DNA of 64,000 bases from DATARR01 sp036376245 (GTDB taxonomy: Bacteria > Acidobacteriota > Thermoanaerobaculia > Multivoradales > UBA5704), in assembly GCA_036376245.1 (NCBI GenBank), contig DASVAS010000035.1:124001-188000 (forward strand). Direction: 5' to 3'. The number at the start of each line of letters is the position of its first letter. The first letter of the stretch is position 1. A program made the position numbers and the translations under genes. This document shows positions 51,126 through 60,203 of this stretch, piece by piece. The notes under the pieces are model-generated. The model was given only the letters and a program-made list of their open reading frames with translations. It did not search any database and was not told where the DNA came from.

Positions 51126-54100
51126 GGCTCGAACGAAGCAGGTTGTAGCCGCTTGGCTTCCGCTCCTTTTGCCTCCGCGCAGTCTCTCTCGGATTCTTCA
51201 TCCAGCCTGCCGTCGCCGTCCCGGTCGCAATCCATCAGGTAGATGTCGAGCGGCCCTTCGTCCTCGAAGTTGCCGGGCCCCGCGGGTCCGATCGGGTCCG
51301 CCGGAGCCCCGGCAGGCCTGACGGGGCGGTAGCAACTGGGCAGCCCTGGCGTTCCTTCCGCTTCAATCGTGCAGGGACGGACGAACAGGATGGGAGGGAT
51401 CGGCTCGCTCTCGTCGCCGTCGAATCCACGGCGAGGAGATCCCTGCTGAGCCGGAACTGGCGATTCCCTGAGCCGTAGAGAGACTCCGTCGATTTCGACT
51501 GCGGCCGGCAACTGACTCCGCGGGTCCCTGGAATCATCCAGGAAGAGCACCCGCTCGACTTCCTCGATGACGTCGAGCACGTAACGCTCACGGAGCGGCA
51601 GGAGCCTGCCGGGCCGATGGGCTACCGGCGGGAGGACCGCATCCTTGGGATACCGTGCGGAGGCAAAGACGATGGCCGCGCTGGTCTCGCCGTGGCGGGT
51701 CCGCCAACGCTCGGCGTCTTCCGTGGCTAGGCGACGAATCTCCAGGGCCACGACCACCTGCAGCTTCCGTGCGGCGAGGAGGTCTGGCGAGTCGTTCTGC
51801 GTTCGGGCGAGCTCGATCTGTGCCTCCGCCAGGGACCGCTCGATCCGCCGGAGCCCGGCCTCAGCCTGTTCCCTGGCCTGTTCCATCTTCAGCCGCCGGA
51901 CCATGTCTTCGGCGACGCCGAATCGCCGGGCCTTGATCGAGGACGACGCGACGCTCGCCGCCGCCCAGGCCGGCGCTCCAGGCTTTTCGGCCAGCGCGCG
52001 AGCGGCTTCGAGATCTCCCCGGCTCAGTTTTTCCCGCACCTCGCCGACGACGGGGTCGGATGCGACGACGGGCTCGGCGCCCTGCCGCTGGATGTATTCC
52101 TTCCCTTCCTTTTCCGTCAGCAGCGCAAAGGACACGCTTTTCGAATTCCACCGGCCGCCACGGCCGTCGTTCCGGTCGCGCCGGGAAGGATCCGCGTTCC
52201 CCGTGATCCATGGGCCGCCCCCGTTGGGCGGACCGCGGACTCCGCCGCCGGAGCTCAGCACGGCGTAGGCCCCCTCGCCGCCCTCTGCCGGGCGAAGATG
52301 GACGATCACCTCGTTCGGGCTCACGGCGAAGACCGGTATGTCACCGGCGATCCGTTGAGCCGTCGTCGGGAAATCTTCCCTTACGGACGCCTGCCGTACG
52401 AGGTCCTGGGCCATACGCTCCGCCATGGGCTTCGCGCCGGGCCACGCCTTCAACTGGACCCTGCCTTTCCGCAAGTCCGTGGCGGACAGCCGCAGCACAC
52501 CGAAGTTTTCGATGGCCTCTTCGCTTCTCAGGCCGTTGCCGCCGTCGACCAGCCGGTCCTCCTGCCGGAAGGCAAGACGACCGCCGTATGTCCCATCCGT
52601 CGTTTCCGCCACCCGGGCCGTCAGATCGCCGCGCAACGAGATGTCGCTCGTGAGCTGGCCCGTCAGTTGAGCCCGGTCGGCGGTGACCGTCAGCTCCGCT
52701 TCCTCGAGGCTGCCCTTCGGCCGGTCGATCGAAGAAAAGCGCAAGGTGCCGTCCGGGGCCTGAATCGCCTGTTTTTCCGCGTCGATCCGGCGCACGTACG
52801 GTCGCGGGTCGCGCGCGCGGACAGGGCGAGAGGCGTACTCCTCTTTCGCCGGAAGCCCTACGCCGCCGGAGAGCTTCGCCAGGTTTCCACAACGGCCGAA
52901 CCAGGAAGATTGAAACAGGTCCAGGCACTCCGTCTTTTCGTGGGGCTTGTCGACGAGCGGCAGCGGCCCCTGCCAGCGGAGGTCCTTCCGGACGGCCAGC
53001 CAGCGGTCGAAGCGTTCCGTCCGCTCCGGTTGGACCTGATCGAGGAATGACAGGCAGTTGCTGGGCGCGGCCTGGGCCATGCGCTGGACCAGGGTCCACT
53101 TCACCAGTTGGTTGAGCAACTCGTATTGCGGCTCCCATTCCGCCATGGACGAATAGTTGCGGTCCCACCACCGGATGAAGCGCAGCATGTCGGCCGCGGG
53201 CTCGACCTCCGCGCTCTGCTCGGGGCCGGCCGCCGAACCCAGCGCGAAGAGACGCGTGGCGTTGGGAGCGAACCGCAGCTTGTCCTGCTCATCGCGGAGG
53301 AATCCCTCCTGCCGCGACCCGAACCAGATGCGGGTGTAGGGCACCCCTTCATCCTGCTCGCAATAGGTGGAAGCGCCGGGATGCTCGGCGACGCTGACGA
53401 ATCCGGGAACCAGCCCCGTGGGAGCTGCGTTGCGCCAGTTGATCGCCCACAGCTTGGCCAGCAGGTCGGTGTAGAACATCGTCATGGCGGCCTTCGTGCC
53501 GGCGACCGGGCCGTCGTAGCGGGCGCACTGATATCCGGATTTCTGGAGCGGGTCGGTACGGGGATCGAGGGAGAAACCCAGGTTGTCGAGCCCGCTCATC
53601 TGGGCTTGCAGGGACAGGATGAGATCCGCGGTGGGGACGAGAGGATACCGTTGCTTCCACTCGAAAAGCCGCGCCAGGAACCGCTCGCTCTCAAGGTCCG
53701 CTCCCCGGGGGAGCGGAGCGCCCTGCTCGACCAGGCGCAGCGCCTCGTCGATCTGATCCCCCATCTCCTCCGCCCGGCTCCGGGCTTCCGGAGGGATCTC
53801 CACCAGGAGACGGTCGACGGGGACGTACGCCGGCGACGCATGCAGCGCCGCGATGTGCTCCACCGTAACCGGCGCCCGCGAGCCGCGAGCGCGGACCCGT
53901 CCGGTCAGTTCTAGACCGCCCGCCGTGCAACTCGCCGAGAGCAGGTCCACGCCCCCCTCCAGGAAGCCCGCCAGACCCTCGGCGGTGGTAACCCGTGCAT
54001 GGCGGAAGCCTTTCCTGGGGGAGCGGGCCCATCCCTGATCAAAGGAGCCGAGCCGGCAGACCTCGGCTTCCGCGGTGCTCCTCTTGATCGTCATCCCGTA

Positions 54101-54583
54101 GACCTCGACTCTCTTCGGCATCTCTCCCAGGAGGAGGGCTTCCTGATCGATGGCTTCGAGAGCGTCCTCGCGGGTACGGCGCGGCGACGACCGGTCGACG
54201 AGGACGTAGACCGTTCCTTCCTTGTCGACGGCGGTCCGGCCCCGCCCGACAGGAACGTCCAGGATGTGGGCCAGGGTCTCATCCCGCAGGAGCGGCTGCC
54301 TGGCAATGCTCGCCAGCAGCTCCGGCCCGGCGCCGCGGGCCGCCAGACGTGCCAGGACGGTCCTCCAGACCCAGTCGCGGAGCTGCTCGGTCCGGGCAGC
54401 CACCGAACTGTCCGGCAGGGTGTCGAGGACGTTCAGGAGATCGATCTTGAAGGAGTCGCCCTGGCATTGATCGAATCCGTCCCGGACCTGCGGCGGGACG
54501 GATTCCTGAAGGGGTTTCTTGCAACCGAAGATCGGGAGGACCAGCAGACAGCCGACGGCGAGCGAGAGGGCCTTTCTTGCCAT
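51122..54583 (-). CDS. Large lipoprotein of the cluster (vWA-like segment, EF-hand-like C-terminus)
   Basis: A 1153-residue protein with a lipobox (VLPIFGC, Cys21), so it is membrane-anchored outside the cytoplasm. The ribosome binding site TGGAGG precedes the ATG at 54583; an upstream start would miss the signal. GTVYVLVDRSSPRRTREDAL near residue 130 looks like the first strand of a degenerate vWA domain. A helical, Arg/Ala/Glu-rich region covers about 900-1000. Near the end DCDRDGDGRLDEESE is an EF-hand/dockerin-type calcium loop. I do not recognise a full-length family. It may be the sensor or surface part of the system. Confidence 0.8.
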   Translation of the reverse strand: MARKALSLAVGCLLVLPIFGCKKPLQESVPPQVRDGFDQCQGDSFKIDLLNVLDTLPDSSVAARTEQLRDWVWRTVLARLAARGAGPELLASIARQPLLRDETLAHILDVPVGRGRTAVDKEGTVYVLVDRSSPRRTREDALEAIDQEALLLGEMPKRVEVYGMTIKRSTAEAEVCRLGSFDQGWARSPRKGFRHARVTTAEGLAGFLEGGVDLLSASCTAGGLELTGRVRARGSRAPVTVEHIAALHASPAYVPVDRLLVEIPPEARSRAEEMGDQIDEALRLVEQGAPLPRGADLESERFLARLFEWKQRYPLVPTADLILSLQAQMSGLDNLGFSLDPRTDPLQKSGYQCARYDGPVAGTKAAMTMFYTDLLAKLWAINWRNAAPTGLVPGFVSVAEHPGASTYCEQDEGVPYTRIWFGSRQEGFLRDEQDKLRFAPNATRLFALGSAAGPEQSAEVEPAADMLRFIRWWDRNYSSMAEWEPQYELLNQLVKWTLVQRMAQAAPSNCLSFLDQVQPERTERFDRWLAVRKDLRWQGPLPLVDKPHEKTECLDLFQSSWFGRCGNLAKLSGGVGLPAKEEYASRPVRARDPRPYVRRIDAEKQAIQAPDGTLRFSSIDRPKGSLEEAELTVTADRAQLTGQLTSDISLRGDLTARVAETTDGTYGGRLAFRQEDRLVDGGNGLRSEEAIENFGVLRLSATDLRKGRVQLKAWPGAKPMAERMAQDLVRQASVREDFPTTAQRIAGDIPVFAVSPNEVIVHLRPAEGGEGAYAVLSSGGGVRGPPNGGGPWITGNADPSRRDRNDGRGGRWNSKSVSFALLTEKEGKEYIQRQGAEPVVASDPVVGEVREKLSRGDLEAARALAEKPGAPAWAAASVASSSIKARRFGVAEDMVRRLKMEQAREQAEAGLRRIERSLAEAQIELARTQNDSPDLLAARKLQVVVALEIRRLATEDAERWRTRHGETSAAIVFASARYPKDAVLPPVAHRPGRLLPLRERYVLDVIEEVERVLFLDDSRDPRSQLPAAVEIDGVSLRLRESPVPAQQGSPRRGFDGDESEPIPPILFVRPCTIEAEGTPGLPSCYRPVRPAGAPADPIGPAGPGNFEDEGPLDIYLMDCDRDGDGRLDEESERDCAEAKGAEAKRLQPASFEP

Positions 54584-54631
54584 GAAGCACCTCCAGTCTG
54601 GAGGTGAAGACACGGCAGGATCGCGGCTTGT

Positions 54632-55612
54632 TTAGATCCGATCGCGCGGCGTGCTGCCGGGCTCCAGAACCCAGAAGAGAGGATCGAGCACCCGCCGCGG
54701 CGTCCAGGGAAGCCGCAGGCTCTGTCCCTCGACGAGACCGGAGCCCGTCGCGGAGACGATCGCGAACCGCAGATCGACTTGGTTCGCCGCCGCCCGGCGG
54801 ATCAACATGTGGCCGACCAGCGTGCTCTCCAGCCAGTCGCGAATCTCCTCATGGATGCCCACCATGGTTCCAACGTAAACGCGCATTTCGTCTTCGTCCA
54901 GCGGCCGGTGAATGGCGGGGGCTGACGGCGGGGGAGACAGAAGGGACACCTCTGAGCGGACCGCCTGCCAGAGTGGATCTTCCTTGAGATATTGGCGCAA
55001 TCGCAGGGGTAGATTGGGAATGGCGTCGCCCTTGGTCAACACTACCATGAGCCGGAAGGGACGGGAGTAAACGGGAAAGCCCTGACGGGTCCGTGTCCGG
55101 ATCAGATCGTCGAACCGCATGTCCAAGGTCTCGGCTCGCACCTGACCCAGATCTTGTAAGCTGACGAGCCACAAGGCCGGCGAGATCCAATTGGTCTTCT
55201 CGGGCCGGTTGCCGTTGAGAGACCCCGCGAAGACAGGATCGGGCCAGTCCCAGACGCTCAGGTCCCTCGTTCCCCAGCGCACCATGTTCTCGAGATCCAG
55301 ATGGTAGCGACGCTGGTTCGCCTCTGGCCCTCGCCCTGGCAAGTGAGCGGCGAGAAAATTCTCGTGGATTCCGTCCAAGGCCTCCTCGGTGGTCTCGTCC
55401 CGCGGCGAGCAGAGATAGTTAGGCCACACCAGGTTCATCTTCCTCAACATGTAGAGGACCGACCAGAGATAGCTGCTCTTGCCGTGCCCGGGTTGAGCGA
55501 AGATCTCCAGCGTCGGCATGGGAACGGACGGGGTAGGGGGCGGAGGGCTACCACCCACGTTAACCGGCTTGCTCCACCCCAGCCAATCCTTGATCTTGCT
55601 GATAAGACCCAT
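54632..55612 (-). CDS. P-loop GTPase-like protein 2 of the cluster
   Basis: A 326-residue protein. A short basic start (GLISKIKDWLGW) and a Pro-rich linker (GGSPPPPTPSVP) precede a P-loop with AQPGHGKSSYLW (about 39-50; the first glycine is Ala). DLSVWDWPDP (about 118-126) could be the Walker B/switch II region and VVLTKGD (190-196) the guanine-specificity motif (T/NKxD). This set suggests a TRAFAC-type GTPase of the kind found in conflict systems, as in the partial gene at 63075. It is 12 bases downstream of the FGE-like gene. A nucleotide preference has not been tested. Confidence 0.75.
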   Translation of the reverse strand: MGLISKIKDWLGWSKPVNVGGSPPPPTPSVPMPTLEIFAQPGHGKSSYLWSVLYMLRKMNLVWPNYLCSPRDETTEEALDGIHENFLAAHLPGRGPEANQRRYHLDLENMVRWGTRDLSVWDWPDPVFAGSLNGNRPEKTNWISPALWLVSLQDLGQVRAETLDMRFDDLIRTRTRQGFPVYSRPFRLMVVLTKGDAIPNLPLRLRQYLKEDPLWQAVRSEVSLLSPPPSAPAIHRPLDEDEMRVYVGTMVGIHEEIRDWLESTLVGHMLIRRAAANQVDLRFAIVSATGSGLVEGQSLRLPWTPRRVLDPLFWVLEPGSTPRDRI

Positions 55613-55624
55613 GGCGATGTCCTT

Positions 55625-56293
55625 TCAGAATTTTCCGTTGACGTAGACGAGACGGAATCCCAGACAGGGCAGCCGGACCGTATCGGGGCGGTTGGGATAC
55701 AGGGGCTCGCCGGTCTCTGGAGCGGCCAGGTTGCCGCAGAGCTCGGGGAACGGCTCGCCCATGGCGCCCCAACTCTCGTCGTCGCCGACCCACTCCAGAA
55801 CGCCGAGCCGCATCAGGAACTGGTCCGCCAGCCGGCGCACGTAGCCCAGCCGGCGGGCCGCCTCCGCCGCCGCGTCCTCGGTGCGCAGGATCAACTCGCG
55901 CAGGCGCGGCGGAAGATCGTCCACCAAGCCGGAGCCTTCGAGATCCAGGGTCGGTTGCGAATTCAGGATCCGATACACCCGTGCCCACTCTTCCGCTGAA
56001 GGAAGCCGGTACTCGTCCCCGCACCAGAAGGCGAACCTCTGCGCCTCGGCGGGCAGCACGCCGGAGAGAAAAGCGTTCCAATAGTTTTCAGGCGAGATCT
56101 TCGCCGGCGTCACCCGCGGGTTCAACCCCAGAAGTTCCTCGTACCAACGGGAGTCGAACGATCGATCGTAGGCGTCGGACAGGAAGTACTCGAACTGGAT
56201 CTTGGTGACCGGCAGCCAATGTAGGTAGAGGTCCGGCTCCACCTGAAGCATGGGAAAGCCGGCAGGGTCTTTTTTATAGCTCTCGAGGTCCAT
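55625..56293 (-). CDS. FGE-sulfatase-domain protein (probably non-catalytic)
   Basis: A 222-residue protein with the formylglycine-generating-enzyme fold: LHWLPVTKIQFEYFL at the start, FAFWCGDEYRLPSAEEWARVYR in the middle, GVLEWVGDDESWGAMG and LPCLGFRLVYV at the end. It is shorter than true FGE (~280-300) and lacks the second cysteine of the catalytic pair near the C-terminus, so it may bind peptides or sugars instead of oxidising cysteine. In C-type-lectin-like folds such domains are ligand-binding. It lies between the 1297-residue NTPase and GTPase 2 with 12-16 base gaps. Confidence 0.82.
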   Translation of the reverse strand: MDLESYKKDPAGFPMLQVEPDLYLHWLPVTKIQFEYFLSDAYDRSFDSRWYEELLGLNPRVTPAKISPENYWNAFLSGVLPAEAQRFAFWCGDEYRLPSAEEWARVYRILNSQPTLDLEGSGLVDDLPPRLRELILRTEDAAAEAARRLGYVRRLADQFLMRLGVLEWVGDDESWGAMGEPFPELCGNLAAPETGEPLYPNRPDTVRLPCLGFRLVYVNGKF

Positions 56294-56309
56294 GATGATG
56301 ATCCTCCGC

Positions 56310-59300
56310 TCATGCGGCGCTGCTCAATAGGAAGCGGGCGATCGAAGCCCCTGTGGAGCTGCCGCCCAGGGCCGGAAGGGTGGCGAAGCCGGGGTGGCTT
56401 GCCGAACCCGCTCCTGATCGATAGAAGATGACGCGGTCTCGCCACTCCGTCTCCAGCCAGTCTTCGGCGTCGAGCAACGGCTGGACCGACAGGACGAGAA
56501 CGAACTTCACACGCTCCGGAGAGAGTCCGGGCTCCATCAGGATCGGCCCCAGGAGACGCGGCTGCCGGGGAGCTTCCGGCGCCAGCAACGTTTCGCGCGG
56601 CGCCGGCACGCCGGCGACCCAGACCGGCCGGCGCTCTCCCAGGCGGTAGATCACCGGTTTCAGGCCATGCCCATTCCGTTCTTTCAGCGAGCGGAGGAGA
56701 TCGTTCGTCACCGTGTCCAGGTTCGCCGCCTTCCGGGTATCCAGATCCGAAGCGTCGATCGCGATCACCGCATAGCGTTCGCCTTCGGCAAGCTCGGGTA
56801 GAGTTTTGGGCGCCCCTATCGCGGCGCGGACGTGGAGCCGCTCGATCATCGCCGCCAGCGATTCCAATCCGCTCTGGGAAGGCGCCGGCGTCTCCTTGAG
56901 CTCGGGCAGGAGCCGCCGGAGCTCGCCGGCGTGTTGAGGCGCAAATCTTTCGGCCCACCGCAGAAGCCGGCCCTGGCCCTCCACCACGTCGCCGGCCAGG
57001 TACCAGGCCCACACCGGCTCTTCGATCCACTTCCGGACAGCGCGCAGAACGGCCTCCGAGCCGTCCCGCCCCTGGGCCGCGAGCGGCGCGGCCAGCTCTT
57101 CGAACAGGATTTCGGGAGCTGAATCCTCGGGCGAGGGCGTCTCCGCGGAATGGATGGAGAACAGCGTCCGGGCTCCGGCCGATCCCATCCAGCGCCGGCA
57201 GGGAGAGCCTTCGTCTTCCATCGGCTCTTCCAACCAACTCCGGAACAGCCCGGCACAGGCTCGCAGGTCTCGCGAAGCGTACCAGCCGGCTAAGCAGAGG
57301 ATCTTGCGGGCGAGGTCGCCATGACCCGTCGCGCCGCCGAGGTCCGCCAGTCCCGCGACCAGGCGGTTGAGCCAGGCACGCGGTCCCTCCTCGATCTCGC
57401 CGCCGACCCCGAAGCTCTGGAGCACGCCGAGCCACTCCGCCGGTCCGGCCTTGGACAGCGCTCGGGCCCATTGGCTCTGCAACGCCTTCTCGATCTTCGC
57501 CACCTCTTCCGGCTTGGCGTCTTCGCCGATCGGGATCACTTCGATGCCCTCGTGCTCGCCGGCGCTGTCGCCGCTGGCCACCACGAAGAAATTCTGCGCC
57601 CACGTCTGGCTGGCGGCGTCCTCCAGGTCCCAGATGCGGCGCGCGGTCAGGACGAGGATCAACCGCGTGTCCGCCGTCCACGCGGCCTCCAGGGCAGGCA
57701 TCACGAGCGGAGGGAGCGGGTGATCCACAGCCTGCGGCAAGCCGTTCTGACCGCAGCGGCGCGAGCCCAGGTGAATGACCGAGACGTCGACTTGCGCCTC
57801 CAGGAGACTGAGCAGGTGTTGATAGATCTTCTCCTTGCGGTCTCTGGACTCGGCGTCGCCGCGCAGGAAGGCGGGATCGAGCACGAAGATGCATCGGCCG
57901 AAGCGCGGCCGGTCCATGAGGATGCCGTCCATGGCATACGCGCGGGCGATCACGGCCTGCGCGATGGCGAAGGCCCTCTGCGACTCTTGATTCGACCCTC
58001 GATGTAGCCAGAGACTCGACAGGGCGGAGCGGAGCTTCGCGCGCACCTCGGAGCTGCCGCGGTTGGCGATGTCGAGGAGCGTCTGGAAGATGGGCGAGTG
58101 CCAGCTTTCCCAGCGGAGCCAGCTCTTGAGGGCGAGGAAGACCTGCTCCACGAGCAGTTGACCATGCTTGTCTTTTCCTGTGGCCGCGAGCACCGGCTCC
58201 ACCAGATCGAGGAACGGCCGGTGCCTGGCATCGCCGGGCTTGTAGTGCGGTTCGGTGAGGCCCTCGAAGATCAACTTGATGGCTTCTCTGGCGACTTTCC
58301 TGAGAAATTCCTTCTCATCCTGAAGCCACAATCCGAGAAGAGGGGCGCGGCTGGAGTCCAGTGAGACGATTCTGCTCGCCGTGCGCCATGCGCACTTGCG
58401 GTTGGAGAACCCCCATTTCCGGAGGGTCCTGTTCAATACCTCGCCGTCGCCCTGGCGCTCAATCTCCGCTCTCGATTCTTCGCTGAACGACTCTGAACGC
58501 ACAACCATGCGCTGCAACAAATGGATCAATTTGCCCTGGAACGCGGACACGGTCCCTTCGTTTGCATCCTTACCGAGGGTGGCCGCGAAGACACGCCCTA
58601 ACGATGCGCCGGCCGCCCACATGAGGGTTGGCTTTCCGGAGTCGATCCAGGAGCGCAGCGCCTCGGTCACCGGTCTGCTGTGCATGGTGAAATCGCGGCG
58701 GACCGCTTCCTCCAGGGCGTAGCCAGCCACCACGGCGGCCTTCTCCCAGCCCTGGCCGGCCAGGTGGCCCACCGCCGCAGCGAAGCTCTTCTGATCGTGG
58801 AACGACACCCGGCCGAGCGCGTTCCCGAGCCCACGTCTCGGCTGCCAGGTATCCCAATCCTCTCCTGGCCTCACGTCCTTGACCAAGGGGTTCAGGATGG
58901 ACCAGATCAAATGCGACCAGTTCTCGACTTGAGCCGCCACCTCTTCCTCGAACTCGGGATCCTTGAATTCGATCAGTCCTCCGAGATCCTGTACCTCGAC
59001 AGCTTCCAGCATGTCATCGAATCCAATCTGGCGCGGATCTTCCAGCCAGACAAGCCCCTCCGCCCGTAGACCCCGAACGGACCTCCGGTAGATCTCTTCG
59101 AGGAACTGGCGCTCACTGCCGCTAAACAGGTAGACCAGCATGGCAAGCAGTTTCTCATTGCTGCGCAGGCCACCGAACCATTCCTGCAGCGCCCTGCGGC
59201 CGGCCACGGCGGCCTGCTCGGCGAGCCTCTCGATCTCCTCGGCGTTCCGGGGAGGCTGCTCCGCCAGGCGCCGGCAGAACCTCTCGATCTGTGCAGGATT

Positions 59301-60203
59301 GTGCAGGTTTTTTTTCAACGCCGGCCATTTGGCGAGCAGTCCTGCGACGAGCTCGTCTCCCAGGGCCCAGTTCTCCTGCCCGCGCAGGTATCGCAGATGA
59401 GCTTCGAGGACCCTTTTGAGGTCGCGCACCCGTGCGTTCACCTGGGCGAACTGGAACGCTCCGGCGTCTTCCGTCCGGGTCGTCACCAGGAGGAAGCACT
59501 CCTTTCCTTCCAGGGCTTCCTCGAGATCGCTCAACTCGGGAGGCTCAAGCTCGCGCCGTGGAACATTGCCCTCGAAGACGTCCTCAAGAATGAGGACCGT
59601 TCCTTTTTTCACCCTCTTGGATTGGATGGCCGCGCCGAGCGAACGGGTCTCATCCGGGCCGCGCTTGTAACGGTAGATCCTGGGCGGTTGATCGTCCTCT
59701 CCCCAGAGATCACAGGCGAGATTAACGGCGCAGGTCAGCTTGCCGGAACGCTTGGGGCCATGGATAGCGATGATCCGGTTTTTGTCGGCATCCTTCGTCT
59801 TGATGAATTGTTCGTAACCGTCCGGCTTGGCGAAGACCCCGCGCAGCCGTGTAAGCGTTTTGGGACCCAGTTTGGCTACTACGGGCTCGTCCTCCCGCCC
59901 TTGACTAACCTTGCCAATGATGGTGGGATTGATCCCCCCGACTTTGCGGACACGAATGTGAATCGTATCCGGGTCTTCGTTCTCCTCGTCCTCGTCCTCG
60001 CTCTCCTCCTCCTCCTCCTCATCATCATCTTCTTCCTCCTCCCCGGGTCTACTGTCTTCGTTCAGACCCTCCTCACTCTCACCGCCTTCAAAATCACGGC
60101 CTGAGGCGGCTTCATCTGCGACACTTTCCGCGCCTTCGGGATCAGGCGTCTCCGCCGTCGGGTTTTCCGTAGTCTGCTCGTCCTGCGGCTCGTTGGGATT
60201 CAT
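56310..60203 (-). CDS. Large NTPase (STAND-like) with acidic N-terminus and vWA-like regions
   Basis: A 1297-residue cytoplasmic protein. Residues about 1-85 are extremely acidic (runs of Glu/Asp). A P-loop NTPase domain starts near 120: Walker A IAIHGPKRSGKLT (149-156, with Leu where Ser/Thr is usual) and Walker B TVLILEDVFEG (Asp208). A helical middle resembles the arm of STAND ATPases. GRCIFVLDPAFLRGD (about 770) and YAVIAIDASDLDT (about 1130) look like first strands of vWA-like domains with a degenerate MIDAS. No family can be named for the whole. It overlaps the CHAT gene by ATGA. It is the likely switch or scaffold of the cluster. Confidence 0.78.
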   Translation of the reverse strand: MNPNEPQDEQTTENPTAETPDPEGAESVADEAASGRDFEGGESEEGLNEDSRPGEEEEDDDEEEEEESEDEDEENEDPDTIHIRVRKVGGINPTIIGKVSQGREDEPVVAKLGPKTLTRLRGVFAKPDGYEQFIKTKDADKNRIIAIHGPKRSGKLTCAVNLACDLWGEDDQPPRIYRYKRGPDETRSLGAAIQSKRVKKGTVLILEDVFEGNVPRRELEPPELSDLEEALEGKECFLLVTTRTEDAGAFQFAQVNARVRDLKRVLEAHLRYLRGQENWALGDELVAGLLAKWPALKKNLHNPAQIERFCRRLAEQPPRNAEEIERLAEQAAVAGRRALQEWFGGLRSNEKLLAMLVYLFSGSERQFLEEIYRRSVRGLRAEGLVWLEDPRQIGFDDMLEAVEVQDLGGLIEFKDPEFEEEVAAQVENWSHLIWSILNPLVKDVRPGEDWDTWQPRRGLGNALGRVSFHDQKSFAAAVGHLAGQGWEKAAVVAGYALEEAVRRDFTMHSRPVTEALRSWIDSGKPTLMWAAGASLGRVFAATLGKDANEGTVSAFQGKLIHLLQRMVVRSESFSEESRAEIERQGDGEVLNRTLRKWGFSNRKCAWRTASRIVSLDSSRAPLLGLWLQDEKEFLRKVAREAIKLIFEGLTEPHYKPGDARHRPFLDLVEPVLAATGKDKHGQLLVEQVFLALKSWLRWESWHSPIFQTLLDIANRGSSEVRAKLRSALSSLWLHRGSNQESQRAFAIAQAVIARAYAMDGILMDRPRFGRCIFVLDPAFLRGDAESRDRKEKIYQHLLSLLEAQVDVSVIHLGSRRCGQNGLPQAVDHPLPPLVMPALEAAWTADTRLILVLTARRIWDLEDAASQTWAQNFFVVASGDSAGEHEGIEVIPIGEDAKPEEVAKIEKALQSQWARALSKAGPAEWLGVLQSFGVGGEIEEGPRAWLNRLVAGLADLGGATGHGDLARKILCLAGWYASRDLRACAGLFRSWLEEPMEDEGSPCRRWMGSAGARTLFSIHSAETPSPEDSAPEILFEELAAPLAAQGRDGSEAVLRAVRKWIEEPVWAWYLAGDVVEGQGRLLRWAERFAPQHAGELRRLLPELKETPAPSQSGLESLAAMIERLHVRAAIGAPKTLPELAEGERYAVIAIDASDLDTRKAANLDTVTNDLLRSLKERNGHGLKPVIYRLGERRPVWVAGVPAPRETLLAPEAPRQPRLLGPILMEPGLSPERVKFVLVLSVQPLLDAEDWLETEWRDRVIFYRSGAGSASHPGFATLPALGGSSTGASIARFLLSSAA

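Noticed and set aside
55625..56293. Active formylglycine-generating enzyme (sulfatase maturation)
   Set aside because: The fold signature is there but the second catalytic Cys is missing and no sulfatase gene is near.
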